Assembly (NCBI GenBank): GCA_050874665.1
Contig: JBNMLC010000007.1
Location: 62,001-126,000, forward strand
Reading direction: 5' to 3'
DNA: 64,000 nucleotides
DNA from: RUG11237 sp050874665
GTDB taxonomy: Bacteria; Bacillota; Clostridia; Lachnospirales; Lachnospiraceae
Below the pieces are notes generated by a model. That model saw nothing but the letters and a program-made list of their open reading frames with translations, was not told the DNA's origin and made no database searches. A program made the translations under genes and the position numbers. Positions 36,404 to 44,776 of this stretch are shown here, one piece after another. Every line of letters starts with the position of its first letter. Positions within the stretch are counted from its first letter, which is position 1.

Positions 36404-36432
36404 AGTTTAGCAAACTTTTTCTTACATGTCAA
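36404..36432 (-). promoter_or_regulatory. Promoter of guaB
   Basis: On the minus strand, a consensus TTGACA (36427-36432) and TAAACT (36404-36409) are 17 bases apart, about 170 bases before the guaB start. Confidence 0.6.
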
Positions 36433-36472
36433 CAACAATTTTCAACATAATTCGTAATTCCGAAAACAATTC

Positions 36473-36970
36473 TTATGCCTTAAAAACCTTTCTTGGTGCC
36501 ACATTGTACATACCATTCAAAATTTCTTCGTTTAATTCTAATAATACTCTATACTGTATTTCCTTTCCATGATAAATCACTGTATAATTTGGTTTTCCTG
36601 TATGGCTTGAAAAATCCAGCTTTTTTAATGACTTATTTTTGTATTCGTTTAACTTTTCCGAGTCGGTAGGTGCAACTAACTCTACTTTTTCCATATTCAT
36701 ATTAATTAACGGTTTTCTTTTTTGTTTATTCATAATCTTATCTACGCTTAATTCACCGCCCACATACAAATACTCGTACTCTAAATCTGTTTTTCCTCTT
36801 ACCACATAAAAGCAGGCACCAAAAATCACTACCCCCAACAACGTAAATGGATTTCCTAACAGTGTCAGAACAAAGCAGGCACCTATCAATCCAATCAACA
36901 ATGATTTTATTAAAATCATGCTAAATGTAGGTTTTCTTTTGATTAGTAGTTCTGTATAAGATTCATTCAT
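36473..36970 (-). CDS. Hypothetical protein with two N-terminal membrane helices
   Basis: A 165-residue protein I do not firmly recognise; DUF6106 is a possibility from memory. A short cytoplasmic start is followed by two adjacent hydrophobic segments (about 17-37 and 39-57), then a soluble domain (60-165) with a beta-rich start (DLEYEYLYVGGELSVDKI) and an end rich in charged helices (LLELNEEILNGMYNVAPRKVF). The YLYVGGELSVDKI segment resembles PH-like bacterial membrane domains, but this is weak. TAGGAGG lies before the ATG. No operon partner is visible. Confidence 0.6.
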   Translation of the reverse strand: MNESYTELLIKRKPTFSMILIKSLLIGLIGACFVLTLLGNPFTLLGVVIFGACFYVVRGKTDLEYEYLYVGGELSVDKIMNKQKRKPLINMNMEKVELVAPTDSEKLNEYKNKSLKKLDFSSHTGKPNYTVIYHGKEIQYRVLLELNEEILNGMYNVAPRKVFKA

Positions 36971-37106
36971 TGTTTTTCCTCCTAAAGTTATTTTTTGTTG
37001 TTTAAAAACGCATAAACTGATTATACCAAACCTAAAAAATATTTAAAGGGTTTTTTCATTTGTTTATGACTTTTCATATTTTTTTTATTTTTTTCATGAT
37101 AGAATA

Positions 37107-37115
37107 TGTTATACT
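37107..37115 (+). promoter_or_regulatory. Extended -10 promoter of the plus-strand hypothetical gene
   Basis: TGTTATACT is a TGn-TATACT element about 65 bases before the ATG. No clear -35 is seen in the T-rich upstream tract. Confidence 0.4.
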
Positions 37116-37181
37116 TATCCTCGTAACTGATTTTCGATTTATCATTGATTTTTTATAAAATTTAATATCCGGAGGACACCT

Positions 37182-37880
37182 ATGAAAGATACTGATACGC
37201 AATTTTCAAAAATCTGTTTTAAAAAACTTTCTCCCCAAAGAAAGCTTGAGTATCTTTGGGATTATTACAAATTTCATCTATTCGCTATTCTAGCGCTGTC
37301 CACCATTATAATAAGCAGTATATTTATCTGGCGCCAGAATGCAAAGCCAACACTTCTCAATGGCTATCTTCTCAATGCTGACTGGGGTGACGAACAGGCC
37401 AAAGAACTGTTACAGGAATACGTTGCCTGCCGGGGTTACAATTTAGACGAATACAATGCATATTTCAATAGTTCTGTTTTCATTGATACTGCTATCAAAG
37501 ACCAGATGAGTACAGTAGCATATACTAAGGTAATGAGCGATTTCGATGTCAAAAAAATTGATTTTTTCTTTTGTAACCGTGAAATGCTTGACTACTTCGG
37601 TGAGCGTGAAATATTTTTAAATTTAGAAGATGCCATGCCGAAAAATCTATATCAGCGCTTTGAGAAGCAAATGATTACTACCGATGCATTGAATGCCACG
37701 CAAAATAATACTCCTGCTTATGCCTGCGGTATTGACATCAGCAACTCCCCTGTTCTCAAAAGGCTGCAACAACAAAAAAACATGTACGAGGACCAGACTG
37801 TTTTTCTTACGGTTCCTTACAATTCACAACACCCAGAGCAGGTTTGGGATTTTTTACAATTTCTATATTCTGAAGATTAA
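37182..37880 (+). CDS. Hypothetical single-pass membrane protein
   Basis: A 232-residue protein. An N-terminal cytoplasmic segment (KKLSPQRKLEYLWDYYKFH) leads into one membrane helix (about 36-54), and a soluble domain (55-232) faces outside. Parts of it, such as KIDFFFCNREMLDYFG and QVWDFLQFLY, recall extracytoplasmic solute-binding folds, but no family motif is certain. CGGAGG precedes the ATG. It is a single-gene unit between an extended -10 promoter and a strong terminator. I associate the N-terminal motif with Lachnospiraceae (memory). Confidence 0.65.
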   Translation: MKDTDTQFSKICFKKLSPQRKLEYLWDYYKFHLFAILALSTIIISSIFIWRQNAKPTLLNGYLLNADWGDEQAKELLQEYVACRGYNLDEYNAYFNSSVFIDTAIKDQMSTVAYTKVMSDFDVKKIDFFFCNREMLDYFGEREIFLNLEDAMPKNLYQRFEKQMITTDALNATQNNTPAYACGIDISNSPVLKRLQQQKNMYEDQTVFLTVPYNSQHPEQVWDFLQFLYSED

Positions 37881-37886
37881 GTTTAG

Positions 37887-37917
37887 AAAAAGCTATCCAC
37901 AAAACGGATAGCTTTTT
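37887..37917. terminator. Bidirectional terminator between a hypothetical gene and groEL
   Basis: A perfect 12-bp stem (AAAAAGCTATCC with GGATAGCTTTTT) closes a 7-base loop and has T-runs in both directions. It separates two convergent genes. Confidence 0.85.
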
Positions 37918-37973
37918 CTGATCTCATTATCAATACTTATTTATGACAATATCATCTCAAATTTTGATGCTGC

Positions 37974-39599
37974 TTACATCATTCCCATACCCGGGGCACC
38001 ACCTGCCGGCATTGCAGGAGCATCTTCTTTGATGTTTGCTACCACAGACTCTGTAGTAAGCAACGTAGATGCAACACTGGTTGCGTTCTGTAAAGCACTT
38101 CTTGTAACCTTTGCCGGGTCAAGAATTCCTGCTTCTACCATATTCACATATTCTTCGTGTAAAGCGTCAAATCCCATTCCCGGTTCTAATTCTTTTACTT
38201 TACTAATAATAACAGAACCTTCCAAACCTGCGTTTGCTGCGATATGGAATAATGGTGCTTCCAATGCCTTTAAGATAAGTTTTGCACCAGTCTTTTCATC
38301 ACCATCTAATGTGTCTAATAACTTAGCAACCTCTTTCGAAGCGTGGATATATGCAGAACCACCACCTGCAATGATTCCTTCCTCTACTGCTGCCTTTGTA
38401 GCTGCCAAAGCATCTTCCATACGCAATTTTGCTTCTTTCATTTCTGTTTCTGTTGCTGCACCAACACGAATTACTGCAACACCACCTGCCATCTTAGCAA
38501 GTCTTTCCTGTAATTTTTCTCTATCAAAATCTGAAGTAGTCTCTTCTAACTGGGATTTAATTTGTCCAACACGTCCTGCAATTTCTTCCTTAGAGCCTTC
38601 TCCATCTACAATAATAGTATTTTCTTTCTGTACTTTGACAGATTTTGCACGTCCTAACATATCAAGGGTAGTTTCTTTTAAGTCCATACCAAGTTCTTCT
38701 GAGATTACCTGACCACCTGTAAGAATTGCAATATCTTTTAACATTTCCTTTCTTCTGTCGCCATATCCCGGAGCTTTCACAGCTACTACATTGAAGGTTC
38801 CTCTCAATTTATTTACGATTAAGGTTGTTAAAGCTTCTCCTTCCACATCTTCTGCAATGATAAGAAGTTTTGCTCCAGACTGTACAATCTGCTCTAATAA
38901 TGGAAGAATTTCCTGAATATTAGAAATCTTCTTATCTGTAATCAAGATATATGGATTTTCTAATACTGCTTCCATCTTTTCCATATCTGTAGCCATATAT
39001 GCTGAAATATATCCTCTGTCAAACTGCATACCTTCTACTAAGTCAAGCTCTGTCTGCATTGTCTTAGACTCTTCGATGGTGATAACTCCATCTTTGGAAA
39101 CTTTTTCCATAGCATCTGCTACCATATTTCCAACTTCTTCATCTGCTGCTGAAATCGCTGCAACCTTTGCAATATGGTTTTTCCCCTGTACCGGAGCAGC
39201 CATGTTCTGAATCGCTTCTACAGCCACCTTAGTTGCTTTCTTCATACCTTTTCTTAAGATAATAGGGTTTGCACCTGCTGCTAAATTTTTCATTCCTTCA
39301 TTTACCATTGCCTGTGCAAGCACTGTCGCTGTTGTTGTACCATCTCCTGCAACATCATTTGTCTTTGTTGCAACTTCCTTTACAAGCTGTGCTCCCATAT
39401 TTTCGAAAGCATCTTCTAATTCCACTTCTTTTGCGATTGTCACACCATCATTTGTAATCATTGGTGCTCCAAAAGAACGGTCAAGTACTACATTTCTTCC
39501 TTTTGGTCCGATGGTTACTCTTACTGTGTTTGCTAATTTATTTACACCTGCTTCTAATGCTGCTCTGGCTTCTGCCCCATATTTAATTTCCTTTGCCAT
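37974..39599 (-). CDS. groL: Chaperonin GroEL (60 kDa)
   Basis: A 541-residue chaperonin that folds proteins with GroES in an ATP-driven double ring. ATP-site motifs (TIGPKGRNVVLD, GDGTTTATVLA) and the C-terminal Gly-Met tail (GGAPGMGMM) are intact. The signature AAVEEGIIAGGG is present. It is 48 bases downstream of groES and ends near a bidirectional terminator. No neighbouring hrcA or dnaK is seen. Confidence 0.98.
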   Translation of the reverse strand: MAKEIKYGAEARAALEAGVNKLANTVRVTIGPKGRNVVLDRSFGAPMITNDGVTIAKEVELEDAFENMGAQLVKEVATKTNDVAGDGTTTATVLAQAMVNEGMKNLAAGANPIILRKGMKKATKVAVEAIQNMAAPVQGKNHIAKVAAISAADEEVGNMVADAMEKVSKDGVITIEESKTMQTELDLVEGMQFDRGYISAYMATDMEKMEAVLENPYILITDKKISNIQEILPLLEQIVQSGAKLLIIAEDVEGEALTTLIVNKLRGTFNVVAVKAPGYGDRRKEMLKDIAILTGGQVISEELGMDLKETTLDMLGRAKSVKVQKENTIIVDGEGSKEEIAGRVGQIKSQLEETTSDFDREKLQERLAKMAGGVAVIRVGAATETEMKEAKLRMEDALAATKAAVEEGIIAGGGSAYIHASKEVAKLLDTLDGDEKTGAKLILKALEAPLFHIAANAGLEGSVIISKVKELEPGMGFDALHEEYVNMVEAGILDPAKVTRSALQNATSVASTLLTTESVVANIKEDAPAMPAGGAPGMGMM

Positions 39600-39647
39600 C
39601 TTTCATTCCTCCTGATTAATCTGTTTTGATTTTTTAATTTATAAAAA

Positions 39648-39935
39648 TTAATCTTCTACGATTGCTACGATATCATTCTGCTTTACTACGATATATTCAT
39701 CATCGCCAAGCTTTACTTCTGTTCCTGCATATTTAGAGTAGATAACCTTATCTCCTACTTTAACCTGCATAGTTACTTCTTTTCCATCTACTACACCACC
39801 CGGTCCGACTGCAATTACTTCTGCCTGCTGTGGCTTTTCCTTAGACTGTCCCGGTAAAACAATACCTGATTTTGTTGTTTCCTCTGCTTCTAACTGTTTT
39901 AAAACTACCTTGTCACCTAATGGTTTTAATGTCAT
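39648..39935 (-). CDS. groS: Co-chaperonin GroES (10 kDa)
   Basis: A 95-residue lid of the chaperonin. The N-terminal LKPLGDKVVLK, the mobile loop around EEETTKSGIVLP-like residues (17-30) and the KVGDKVIYSKYAGTEV block are typical. It is the first gene of groESL, with GGAGG before the ATG and a CIRCE operator in the leader. Confidence 0.97.
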   Translation of the reverse strand: MTLKPLGDKVVLKQLEAEETTKSGIVLPGQSKEKPQQAEVIAVGPGGVVDGKEVTMQVKVGDKVIYSKYAGTEVKLGDDEYIVVKQNDIVAIVED

Positions 39936-39982
39936 GTTGTTTTCCTCCTTTTATTTCTATGACTAATTATCTTCTTTGTTTA

Positions 39983-40009
39983 TTAGCACTCATTTCACTC
40001 GAGTGCTAA
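39983..40009. promoter_or_regulatory. CIRCE operator (HrcA site)
   Basis: A perfect TTAGCACTC-N9-GAGTGCTAA lies between the groES promoter and its start. CIRCE binds the HrcA repressor, which releases on heat shock. Confidence 0.97.
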
Positions 40010-40020
40010 CCGATAGTCAT

Positions 40021-40048
40021 ATATTAACACTTTATATTCAATGTGCAA
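40021..40048 (-). promoter_or_regulatory. groESL promoter
   Basis: On the minus strand, TTGCAC (40043-40048) and TAATAT (40021-40026) are 16 bases apart. The CIRCE operator lies just downstream, over the start of the transcript. Confidence 0.75.
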
Positions 40049-40228
40049 CTCCATTTATTCGAATTTATATCAGTTTACGCCTAATTATTTCTATTTATCT
40101 CATTTTTTCTCTTGTTTTCTCGTTTTTCATATTTATTAGTGATTTCACATATTTTTTAGAAATAGTTTACTTTTTTTACATTTCTTCCTATTATATGTAA
40201 ATTTTATATAAAATATTCCTGTTTTTCC

Positions 40229-40645
40229 TTACTTTTCCAATGCCTGTTCCAGTAACGCATAAATTTCCTTTTTTTGTTTTTTCATATTTATAGGACGAAG
40301 TTCTCTGCTCACCATACCATGCACCGTACTGCCTGTGTTAAGAAGTACTCCATCACTTTCACGATATACCTTATAAGAAAATTCTACTTTTACCATATTC
40401 AGTTTTGTAATAGAAGTTTCCACAATGACCACATCGCCATATTTTGCGGCCTGAATATATTTGCACTGAAGCTCTAACAAAGGAAACAATACACCTTCTT
40501 CCTCAATTTTCGAATACGGTATTCCCATTGCTTTTGTAAACTCTGTTCTTCCAGCCTCATACCATATAGGATAATTAGAATGATGTACAATTGCCATCTG
40601 ATCTGTTTCTGCGTATCTTACTGTTAATCTTGTTTTGATTATCAT
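40229..40645 (-). CDS. Acyl-CoA thioesterase, YbgC/FadM type (4HBT hot-dog fold)
   Basis: A 138-residue single hot-dog domain. The motif YAETDQMAIVHHSNYPIWYEAGR carries the catalytic Asp (AETD) and the following His/Asn as in 4-hydroxybenzoyl-CoA thioesterases. It should hydrolyse an acyl-CoA in the cytoplasm; the chain length is unknown. It lies alone between groES and the thi operon, with GGGAAAAAA as a weak ribosome site. Confidence 0.85.
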   Translation of the reverse strand: MIIKTRLTVRYAETDQMAIVHHSNYPIWYEAGRTEFTKAMGIPYSKIEEEGVLFPLLELQCKYIQAAKYGDVVIVETSITKLNMVKVEFSYKVYRESDGVLLNTGSTVHGMVSRELRPINMKKQKKEIYALLEQALEK

Positions 40646-40714
40646 TATTTTTTCCCTCTACTCTATAAGCAAATCTATCTTATTTCTAATTTTCCAATTT
40701 CCTGCTTAAAAATA

Positions 40715-41275
40715 TCATTTCATATAATAAGACATTCTACACTCACCTGCAGCTCCGGCTGCTTTTATACTTTCCGTATTATCGTCATCAATTCCTCCAA
40801 TTCCATACACCGGAATTGGAACTGCCCGACAAACTTCCTTTAGGAATCCAATTCCCCTTCCGGGCATTCCTGCCTTACAGTCTGTTTCAAAAATATGACC
40901 TGCCGTCAGATAAGTAGCACCTGATGCATAGGCTTCCTTTGCTTCCGCTACACTGTGAACAGACACACCTATACCTTGAAATGCTGCAAGATTTTCCTGT
41001 TGTTTTCTTACAATTTCAAGGGGAAGATGGATTTTACCTACGCCTAATTTTTGTGCCACATCTATAAAACTGTGCAAAACACATTCTATTCCTTCCTCCT
41101 CACAAATCGCCAGCACTTGCCTTGCCAATGCTTCATACGCTTCCGGCTGCAATTCTTTTTCACGTAAAATCAACATATCCGGTCTATAAATTCTTGACAT
41201 TTTTCTTATTTGTTCTGTCAATGGAAGTTTTGCCAATTTCGCAGCAGTTACTGCTATTCTTTTATAGGAACACAT
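40715..41275 (-). CDS. tenI: Thiazole tautomerase TenI (ThiE-like fold)
   Basis: A 186-residue ThiE/TenI TIM-barrel protein. I call it TenI rather than ThiE because GHIFETDCKAGMPGRG closely matches the B. subtilis TenI motif that bears the active-site His (here His127), and ThiE pyrophosphate residues are not evident. TenI aromatises the ThiG product to the carboxythiazole phosphate. The C terminus (AAGECRMSYYMK) is shorter than in most relatives (~205). It overlaps the end of thiH by 14 bases and closes the operon. Confidence 0.8.
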   Translation of the reverse strand: MCSYKRIAVTAAKLAKLPLTEQIRKMSRIYRPDMLILREKELQPEAYEALARQVLAICEEEGIECVLHSFIDVAQKLGVGKIHLPLEIVRKQQENLAAFQGIGVSVHSVAEAKEAYASGATYLTAGHIFETDCKAGMPGRGIGFLKEVCRAVPIPVYGIGGIDDDNTESIKAAGAAGECRMSYYMK

Positions 41276-42413
41276 AATCGTTCATCACAGGCTGTAATCC
41301 CTGTTTTTTGATGCTGGATACTACTTCTGCTACATTTCTTGTATCTGCAATCTCAAACTGGTCATCCCCCTGTTCTCCTTCCCCCTGATGTCCTCCGATT
41401 CCAGTACTTACTCCAGCGGAAATCTTAGTTGCTGCCAATCCAATCACATGGTCACGAAAATCCGCACGTTCTCTGGTGGATATGGTCATTCCTGCATATG
41501 GCATAAAAATACGATATGCACACATTACCTGAAGTAATTCCTTTTCATGTACATTCTTTGGATTAATTTTGTCGTTATGAATGATAGGACGCAATCTTGG
41601 ACAGGAAAAAGAAATCTCTGCATGAGGATATTTCTTCTGAATCAAATATGCATGCATTCCTGTAGCAAATGCATCTTTTCTAAAATCTGCCAATCCCAAA
41701 AGAGCTGCAAAAGCCACTCCGCGCATACCACCTTTTAAGGCACGTTCCTGAGCGTTCACTCTATAAGGAAATACTCTTTTATGTCCTGCTAAATGTAGCG
41801 TTTCGTACTTGTCTGCATTATAAGTTTCTTGAAATACGGTCACAAAATCAGCTCCACATGTATGGAGATAAGCATATTCGTCCACGTTCATCGGATAAAC
41901 CTCAAGCCCAACCATTTTAAAATATTTTCTGGCTATTTTACACGCCTCTCCAATGTACGTTACATCTGACATTTTGCGGCTCTCTCCGGTAAGAATGAGT
42001 ATTTCCTCCAAACCTGTCTGTGCAATTGCTTTCATTTCCTGTTCTATGCCCTCCAGAGAAAGCTTTGCACGCCGAATCGGATTATGACAATTAAATCCAC
42101 AATAAATGCAATAGTTTTCACAATAATTCGATATATACAATGGTGTGAATAAATATACAGAATTTCCAAAGTGTTTTGCAGTTTCTAACTTTGCACGTCT
42201 TGCCATTTCCTCTAAAAATGGAGCTGCTGCCGGGGATAATAATGCTGCAAAATCTCTTGGTGTAAGACGTTCCTTTTGCAACGCAGCAAGGACATCCTGC
42301 TCAGAATACGCCATGTAATCATACGCTTCCGTGGCATGAAGCACCTGCTCCATAACATCAGAATCTATGACCTCCATTCCCTCCATATATTCCATATGAT
42401 TTGTTTTTTCCAT
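41262..42413 (-). CDS. thiH: 2-iminoacetate synthase ThiH (radical SAM)
   Basis: ThiH splits tyrosine with S-adenosylmethionine to give dehydroglycine for thiazole formation. It is the oxygen-sensitive alternative to ThiO. The 383 residues carry the radical-SAM cluster CENYCIYC (Cys98, Cys102, Cys105). The late GIGGHQGEGEQGDDQFEIAD block is typical of ThiH. GAGGA precedes the ATG. Its presence supports an anaerobic lifestyle. Confidence 0.95.
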   Translation of the reverse strand: MEKTNHMEYMEGMEVIDSDVMEQVLHATEAYDYMAYSEQDVLAALQKERLTPRDFAALLSPAAAPFLEEMARRAKLETAKHFGNSVYLFTPLYISNYCENYCIYCGFNCHNPIRRAKLSLEGIEQEMKAIAQTGLEEILILTGESRKMSDVTYIGEACKIARKYFKMVGLEVYPMNVDEYAYLHTCGADFVTVFQETYNADKYETLHLAGHKRVFPYRVNAQERALKGGMRGVAFAALLGLADFRKDAFATGMHAYLIQKKYPHAEISFSCPRLRPIIHNDKINPKNVHEKELLQVMCAYRIFMPYAGMTISTRERADFRDHVIGLAATKISAGVSTGIGGHQGEGEQGDDQFEIADTRNVAEVVSSIKKQGLQPVMNDYVFL

Positions 42414-42458
42414 AAATATCCTCTTTTCTGTCTTTTAATATTGAATCATAAACCCCAT

Positions 42459-43229
42459 TTAATCCTGTAAAAATCCTGTTAACGGTGAAGATGCCGCTGC
42501 ACCATTTGAAAGCACACGGCCAAGTCCTGCTAAATATGCTGCACGCCCTGCCTCTATAGCAGATTTAAACGCACCCGCCATTGCTACAATATCTCCAGCT
42601 GTTGCAATTGCAGTATTTGCCATCACTGCCGCTGCACCAAGTTCCATCGCTTCACAAGCCTGCGAAGGCCTTCCGATTCCTGCATCCACAATAATCGGAA
42701 GCTCTATTTCTTCTATAAGGATACGAATAAATTCTTTGGTTGCAAGTCCCTGGTTAGAACCTATAGGTGCTGCTAATGGCATAATTGCCGCTGCACCGGC
42801 ATTTACTAAGTCCCTTGCTACATTTAAATCAGGATACATATATGGCAATACCACAAAACCTTCTTTTGCGAGAATTTCTGTCGCCTTTATTGTCTCGTAA
42901 TTATCCGGCAGTAAATATTTACTGTCTCGAATCACTTCCACCTTTACAAAATCTCCACAACCAATCTCACGGGCAAGTCTTGCGATGCGCACTGCTTCCT
43001 CTGCATTTCTTGCTCCCGATGTATTTGGCAGCAACGTCACCCCTTTCGGAATGTAATCTAAAATATTTCCCTCTCCATTGGAATTTGCACGACGCAATGC
43101 CAAAGTAATCATCTGCGCCCCTGCATATTTCACTGCTGCATCAATTAATTCTACATTATACTTTCCAGAGCCCAGTATAAATCTGGACGAAAACTCATGT
43201 CCGCCTAATACTAATTTGTCATCTTTCAT
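42459..43229 (-). CDS. thiG: Thiazole synthase ThiG
   Basis: ThiG condenses deoxyxylulose-5-phosphate, dehydroglycine and ThiS-thiocarboxylate to the thiazole. The 256-residue length is exact for the family. FILGSGKY, the Schiff-base Lys in FVKVEVI, GLATKEFIRI and PIIVDAGIGRPSQACEAMELGA are all present. The start is ATG at 43229 after AAGGGA. The ATG nine codons upstream has no ribosome site. It lies between thiF and thiH. Confidence 0.96.
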   Translation of the reverse strand: MKDDKLVLGGHEFSSRFILGSGKYNVELIDAAVKYAGAQMITLALRRANSNGEGNILDYIPKGVTLLPNTSGARNAEEAVRIARLAREIGCGDFVKVEVIRDSKYLLPDNYETIKATEILAKEGFVVLPYMYPDLNVARDLVNAGAAAIMPLAAPIGSNQGLATKEFIRILIEEIELPIIVDAGIGRPSQACEAMELGAAAVMANTAIATAGDIVAMAGAFKSAIEAGRAAYLAGLGRVLSNGAAASSPLTGFLQD

Positions 43230-43271
43230 CTTGATTCCCTTCCTATCTCTATCCATAAAATTACTTAATTT

Positions 43272-43904
43272 TTAACTTTCCGTCTCTCCCAAAATCAAAC
43301 GTAACAGCATATTCGCCTGGTGTCCTGCACAGATACTGACTCGGGGTGATAACAAGCCCATTCCTGCATAAGCATCACTTTCGCCATCACCACACACATA
43401 CAAACGTTTCATCTTCTGTCTTGTGCAAATATAATTACTGCTGCCCACACCTGCCATGCCAGAACCGGATACCACGACAGTGTCCGGCTGCTGCTCTAAT
43501 AAATAATTCACCAGCATTGCCTTATATTCAGGATTGTCAAAAGCTTCACAAACCAGTCTTTCTCCTGTAAAAATTTCTTTTATATTTTCTTCCGTCACCT
43601 TTTCCTGTACGGTTTCCACTCTGATATAAGGGTTGATTTCTCCAATCATTTCCTGCAAGGCCTTTGTCTTAGGAATACCGATATGTTCTATCCTGTATGC
43701 TTGCCGATTCAGATTTGTAATATCCACATCATCAAAATCAATAAGCTTTAATGTGCCAATTCCGCTTCTTGCCAACATAAGTGCAATATTAGAACCAAGT
43801 CCTCCCAGTCCTGCAATACAGACCTTTGCCTGCTTAAATTTTTCATACACTTCTTTGGAAAACCGCTGATCCATCGCCTGTTCTAATTGTTCCTGTGTGA
43901 CCAT
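43272..43904 (-). CDS. thiF: ThiS adenylyltransferase ThiF
   Basis: A 210-residue E1-like enzyme that adenylates the C terminus of ThiS. It has the nucleotide loop AGLGGLGSNIA (31-41), the family motif LIDFDDVDITNLNRQ and a conserved catalytic region near FDNPEYKAMLV. It is the short clostridial form without the Zn CxxC tail. I chose the ATG at 43904, preceded by GGAGG inside the last codons of thiS. A GTG four codons earlier is the alternative. Confidence 0.93.
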   Translation of the reverse strand: MVTQEQLEQAMDQRFSKEVYEKFKQAKVCIAGLGGLGSNIALMLARSGIGTLKLIDFDDVDITNLNRQAYRIEHIGIPKTKALQEMIGEINPYIRVETVQEKVTEENIKEIFTGERLVCEAFDNPEYKAMLVNYLLEQQPDTVVVSGSGMAGVGSSNYICTRQKMKRLYVCGDGESDAYAGMGLLSPRVSICAGHQANMLLRLILGETES

Positions 43905-43905
43905 A

Positions 43906-44103
43906 TCACCCTCCACCTACAAAGCTTACCACTTCTATGGTATCTGCTTCGCTAATCATTACTTCCTCATAGCTTTTCTTAGGTACAATGGCACCATTCC
44001 GTTCCACTGCCACCCTTCTGCTGTCATAGCCCGCTTCCTTTAAATATTCTGCGATGCTTTTTCCCTCCATATGTTCTATGGCCTCTCCATTGATTTGAAC
44101 CAT
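43906..44103 (-). CDS. thiS: Sulfur carrier protein ThiS
   Basis: A 65-residue ubiquitin-like sulfur carrier. It begins MVQINGEAIEH and contains VAVERNGAIVPKKSY, which is typical of ThiS. It ends in FVGGG, one Gly longer than the usual GG end, so the thiocarboxylate would form on the last Gly or after trimming. The start is ATG at 44103, with GAGGAG upstream. It is the first gene of thiSFGH-tenI, just downstream of a terminator-like leader hairpin. Confidence 0.92.
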   Translation of the reverse strand: MVQINGEAIEHMEGKSIAEYLKEAGYDSRRVAVERNGAIVPKKSYEEVMISEADTIEVVSFVGGG

Positions 44104-44137
44104 GCTATCTCCTCTCTTTCTCTCGCATTTAGTAAGC

Positions 44138-44196
44138 AAAAAAGGTTACATGAAGAAAACTACACCCGCGGTGGTGTACCCCTTCATGCAACCTTT
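44138..44196 (-). terminator. Leader hairpin with U-tract (possible attenuator) of the thi operon
   Basis: On the minus strand, a 15-bp stem with one G-U pair (AAAGGTTGCATGAAG with CTTCATGTAACCTTT) carries an internal loop, then a 6-bp upper stem (TACACC with GGTGTA) capped by ACCGCG. A TTTTTT run follows. It lies between the predicted start site and thiS, so it should stop transcription unless regulated. No TPP-riboswitch core is visible. Confidence 0.65.
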
Positions 44197-44212
44197 GTTA
44201 CACTCTTTGCCT

Positions 44213-44241
44213 ATTATATCTAATTTTTTTTTGAATTGCAA
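44213..44241 (-). promoter_or_regulatory. Promoter of the thi operon
   Basis: On the minus strand, TTGCAA (44236-44241) and a consensus TATAAT (44213-44218) are 17 bases apart. The predicted start site near 44206 is about 10 bases before the leader hairpin. Confidence 0.75.
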
Positions 44242-44273
44242 CTGTTTTTATATGTATATCATGAAGTAACAAT

Positions 44274-44693
44274 TCAGATTTTTTCAAAAAATTCTTCTAA
44301 TTTAGCTATTCTTATTTTTCCTATTTCAGTATATTTCGAAAAAAAGTAAGTTAATATCCCTACTCCTCCACACCAAACTACAGCTAAAAAAATGGATAAC
44401 ATAACATCAGATAATACAATCTCGAAAATAATATACGAAAATACAAGTTGTATAATAGTTACCACAGGATCTGTGAGTCCGCAAAAAATTTTCTTTTTTA
44501 TTGTACAATTCTTTTTCATATAACCTACTGCACTATAAAAGAGTGGATTATACATTTTTGAGAATGGAACTTCACCAGAACAATAAATAATGTAAAACCA
44601 AGAACCTATACATTTTCCAATATACCTTTCTTGTCCGAATTGAGTAATATTATCTAGTTTTTCTTCTATTTTTTTCAAAGGTTTCATGTTCAT
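44274..44693 (-). CDS. Hypothetical membrane protein next to agrB
   Basis: A 139-residue protein I do not recognise. A cytoplasmic start (KPLKKIEEKLDNITQFGQERYIG) is followed by an amphipathic middle and two hydrophobic helices (about 78-98 and 100-117), with a charged helical tail. It lies 83 bases downstream of agrB1 on the same strand and may be its last cotranscribed gene. A role in Agr output or peptide handling would be a guess. Confidence 0.55.
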   Translation of the reverse strand: MNMKPLKKIEEKLDNITQFGQERYIGKCIGSWFYIIYCSGEVPFSKMYNPLFYSAVGYMKKNCTIKKKIFCGLTDPVVTIIQLVFSYIIFEIVLSDVMLSIFLAVVWCGGVGILTYFFSKYTEIGKIRIAKLEEFFEKI

Positions 44694-44776
44694 CCATCCT
44701 ATCTTATTAAATTGGGATTATCAAATAATGAGAGTTTCTGCGTTATTTTTTGTCTGACTCCCAATTTTGTGTGTTT

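Noticed and set aside
44138..44196. T-box riboswitch, suggested by ACCGCGG in the thi leader
   Set aside because: The T-box core UGGnACCGCG is not present. The ACCGCG lies in a hairpin loop, and there is no room for a stem I.
44104..44206. TPP riboswitch before thiS
   Set aside because: The conserved CUGAGA and ACCUGAU segments of the THI element are absent from the leader.
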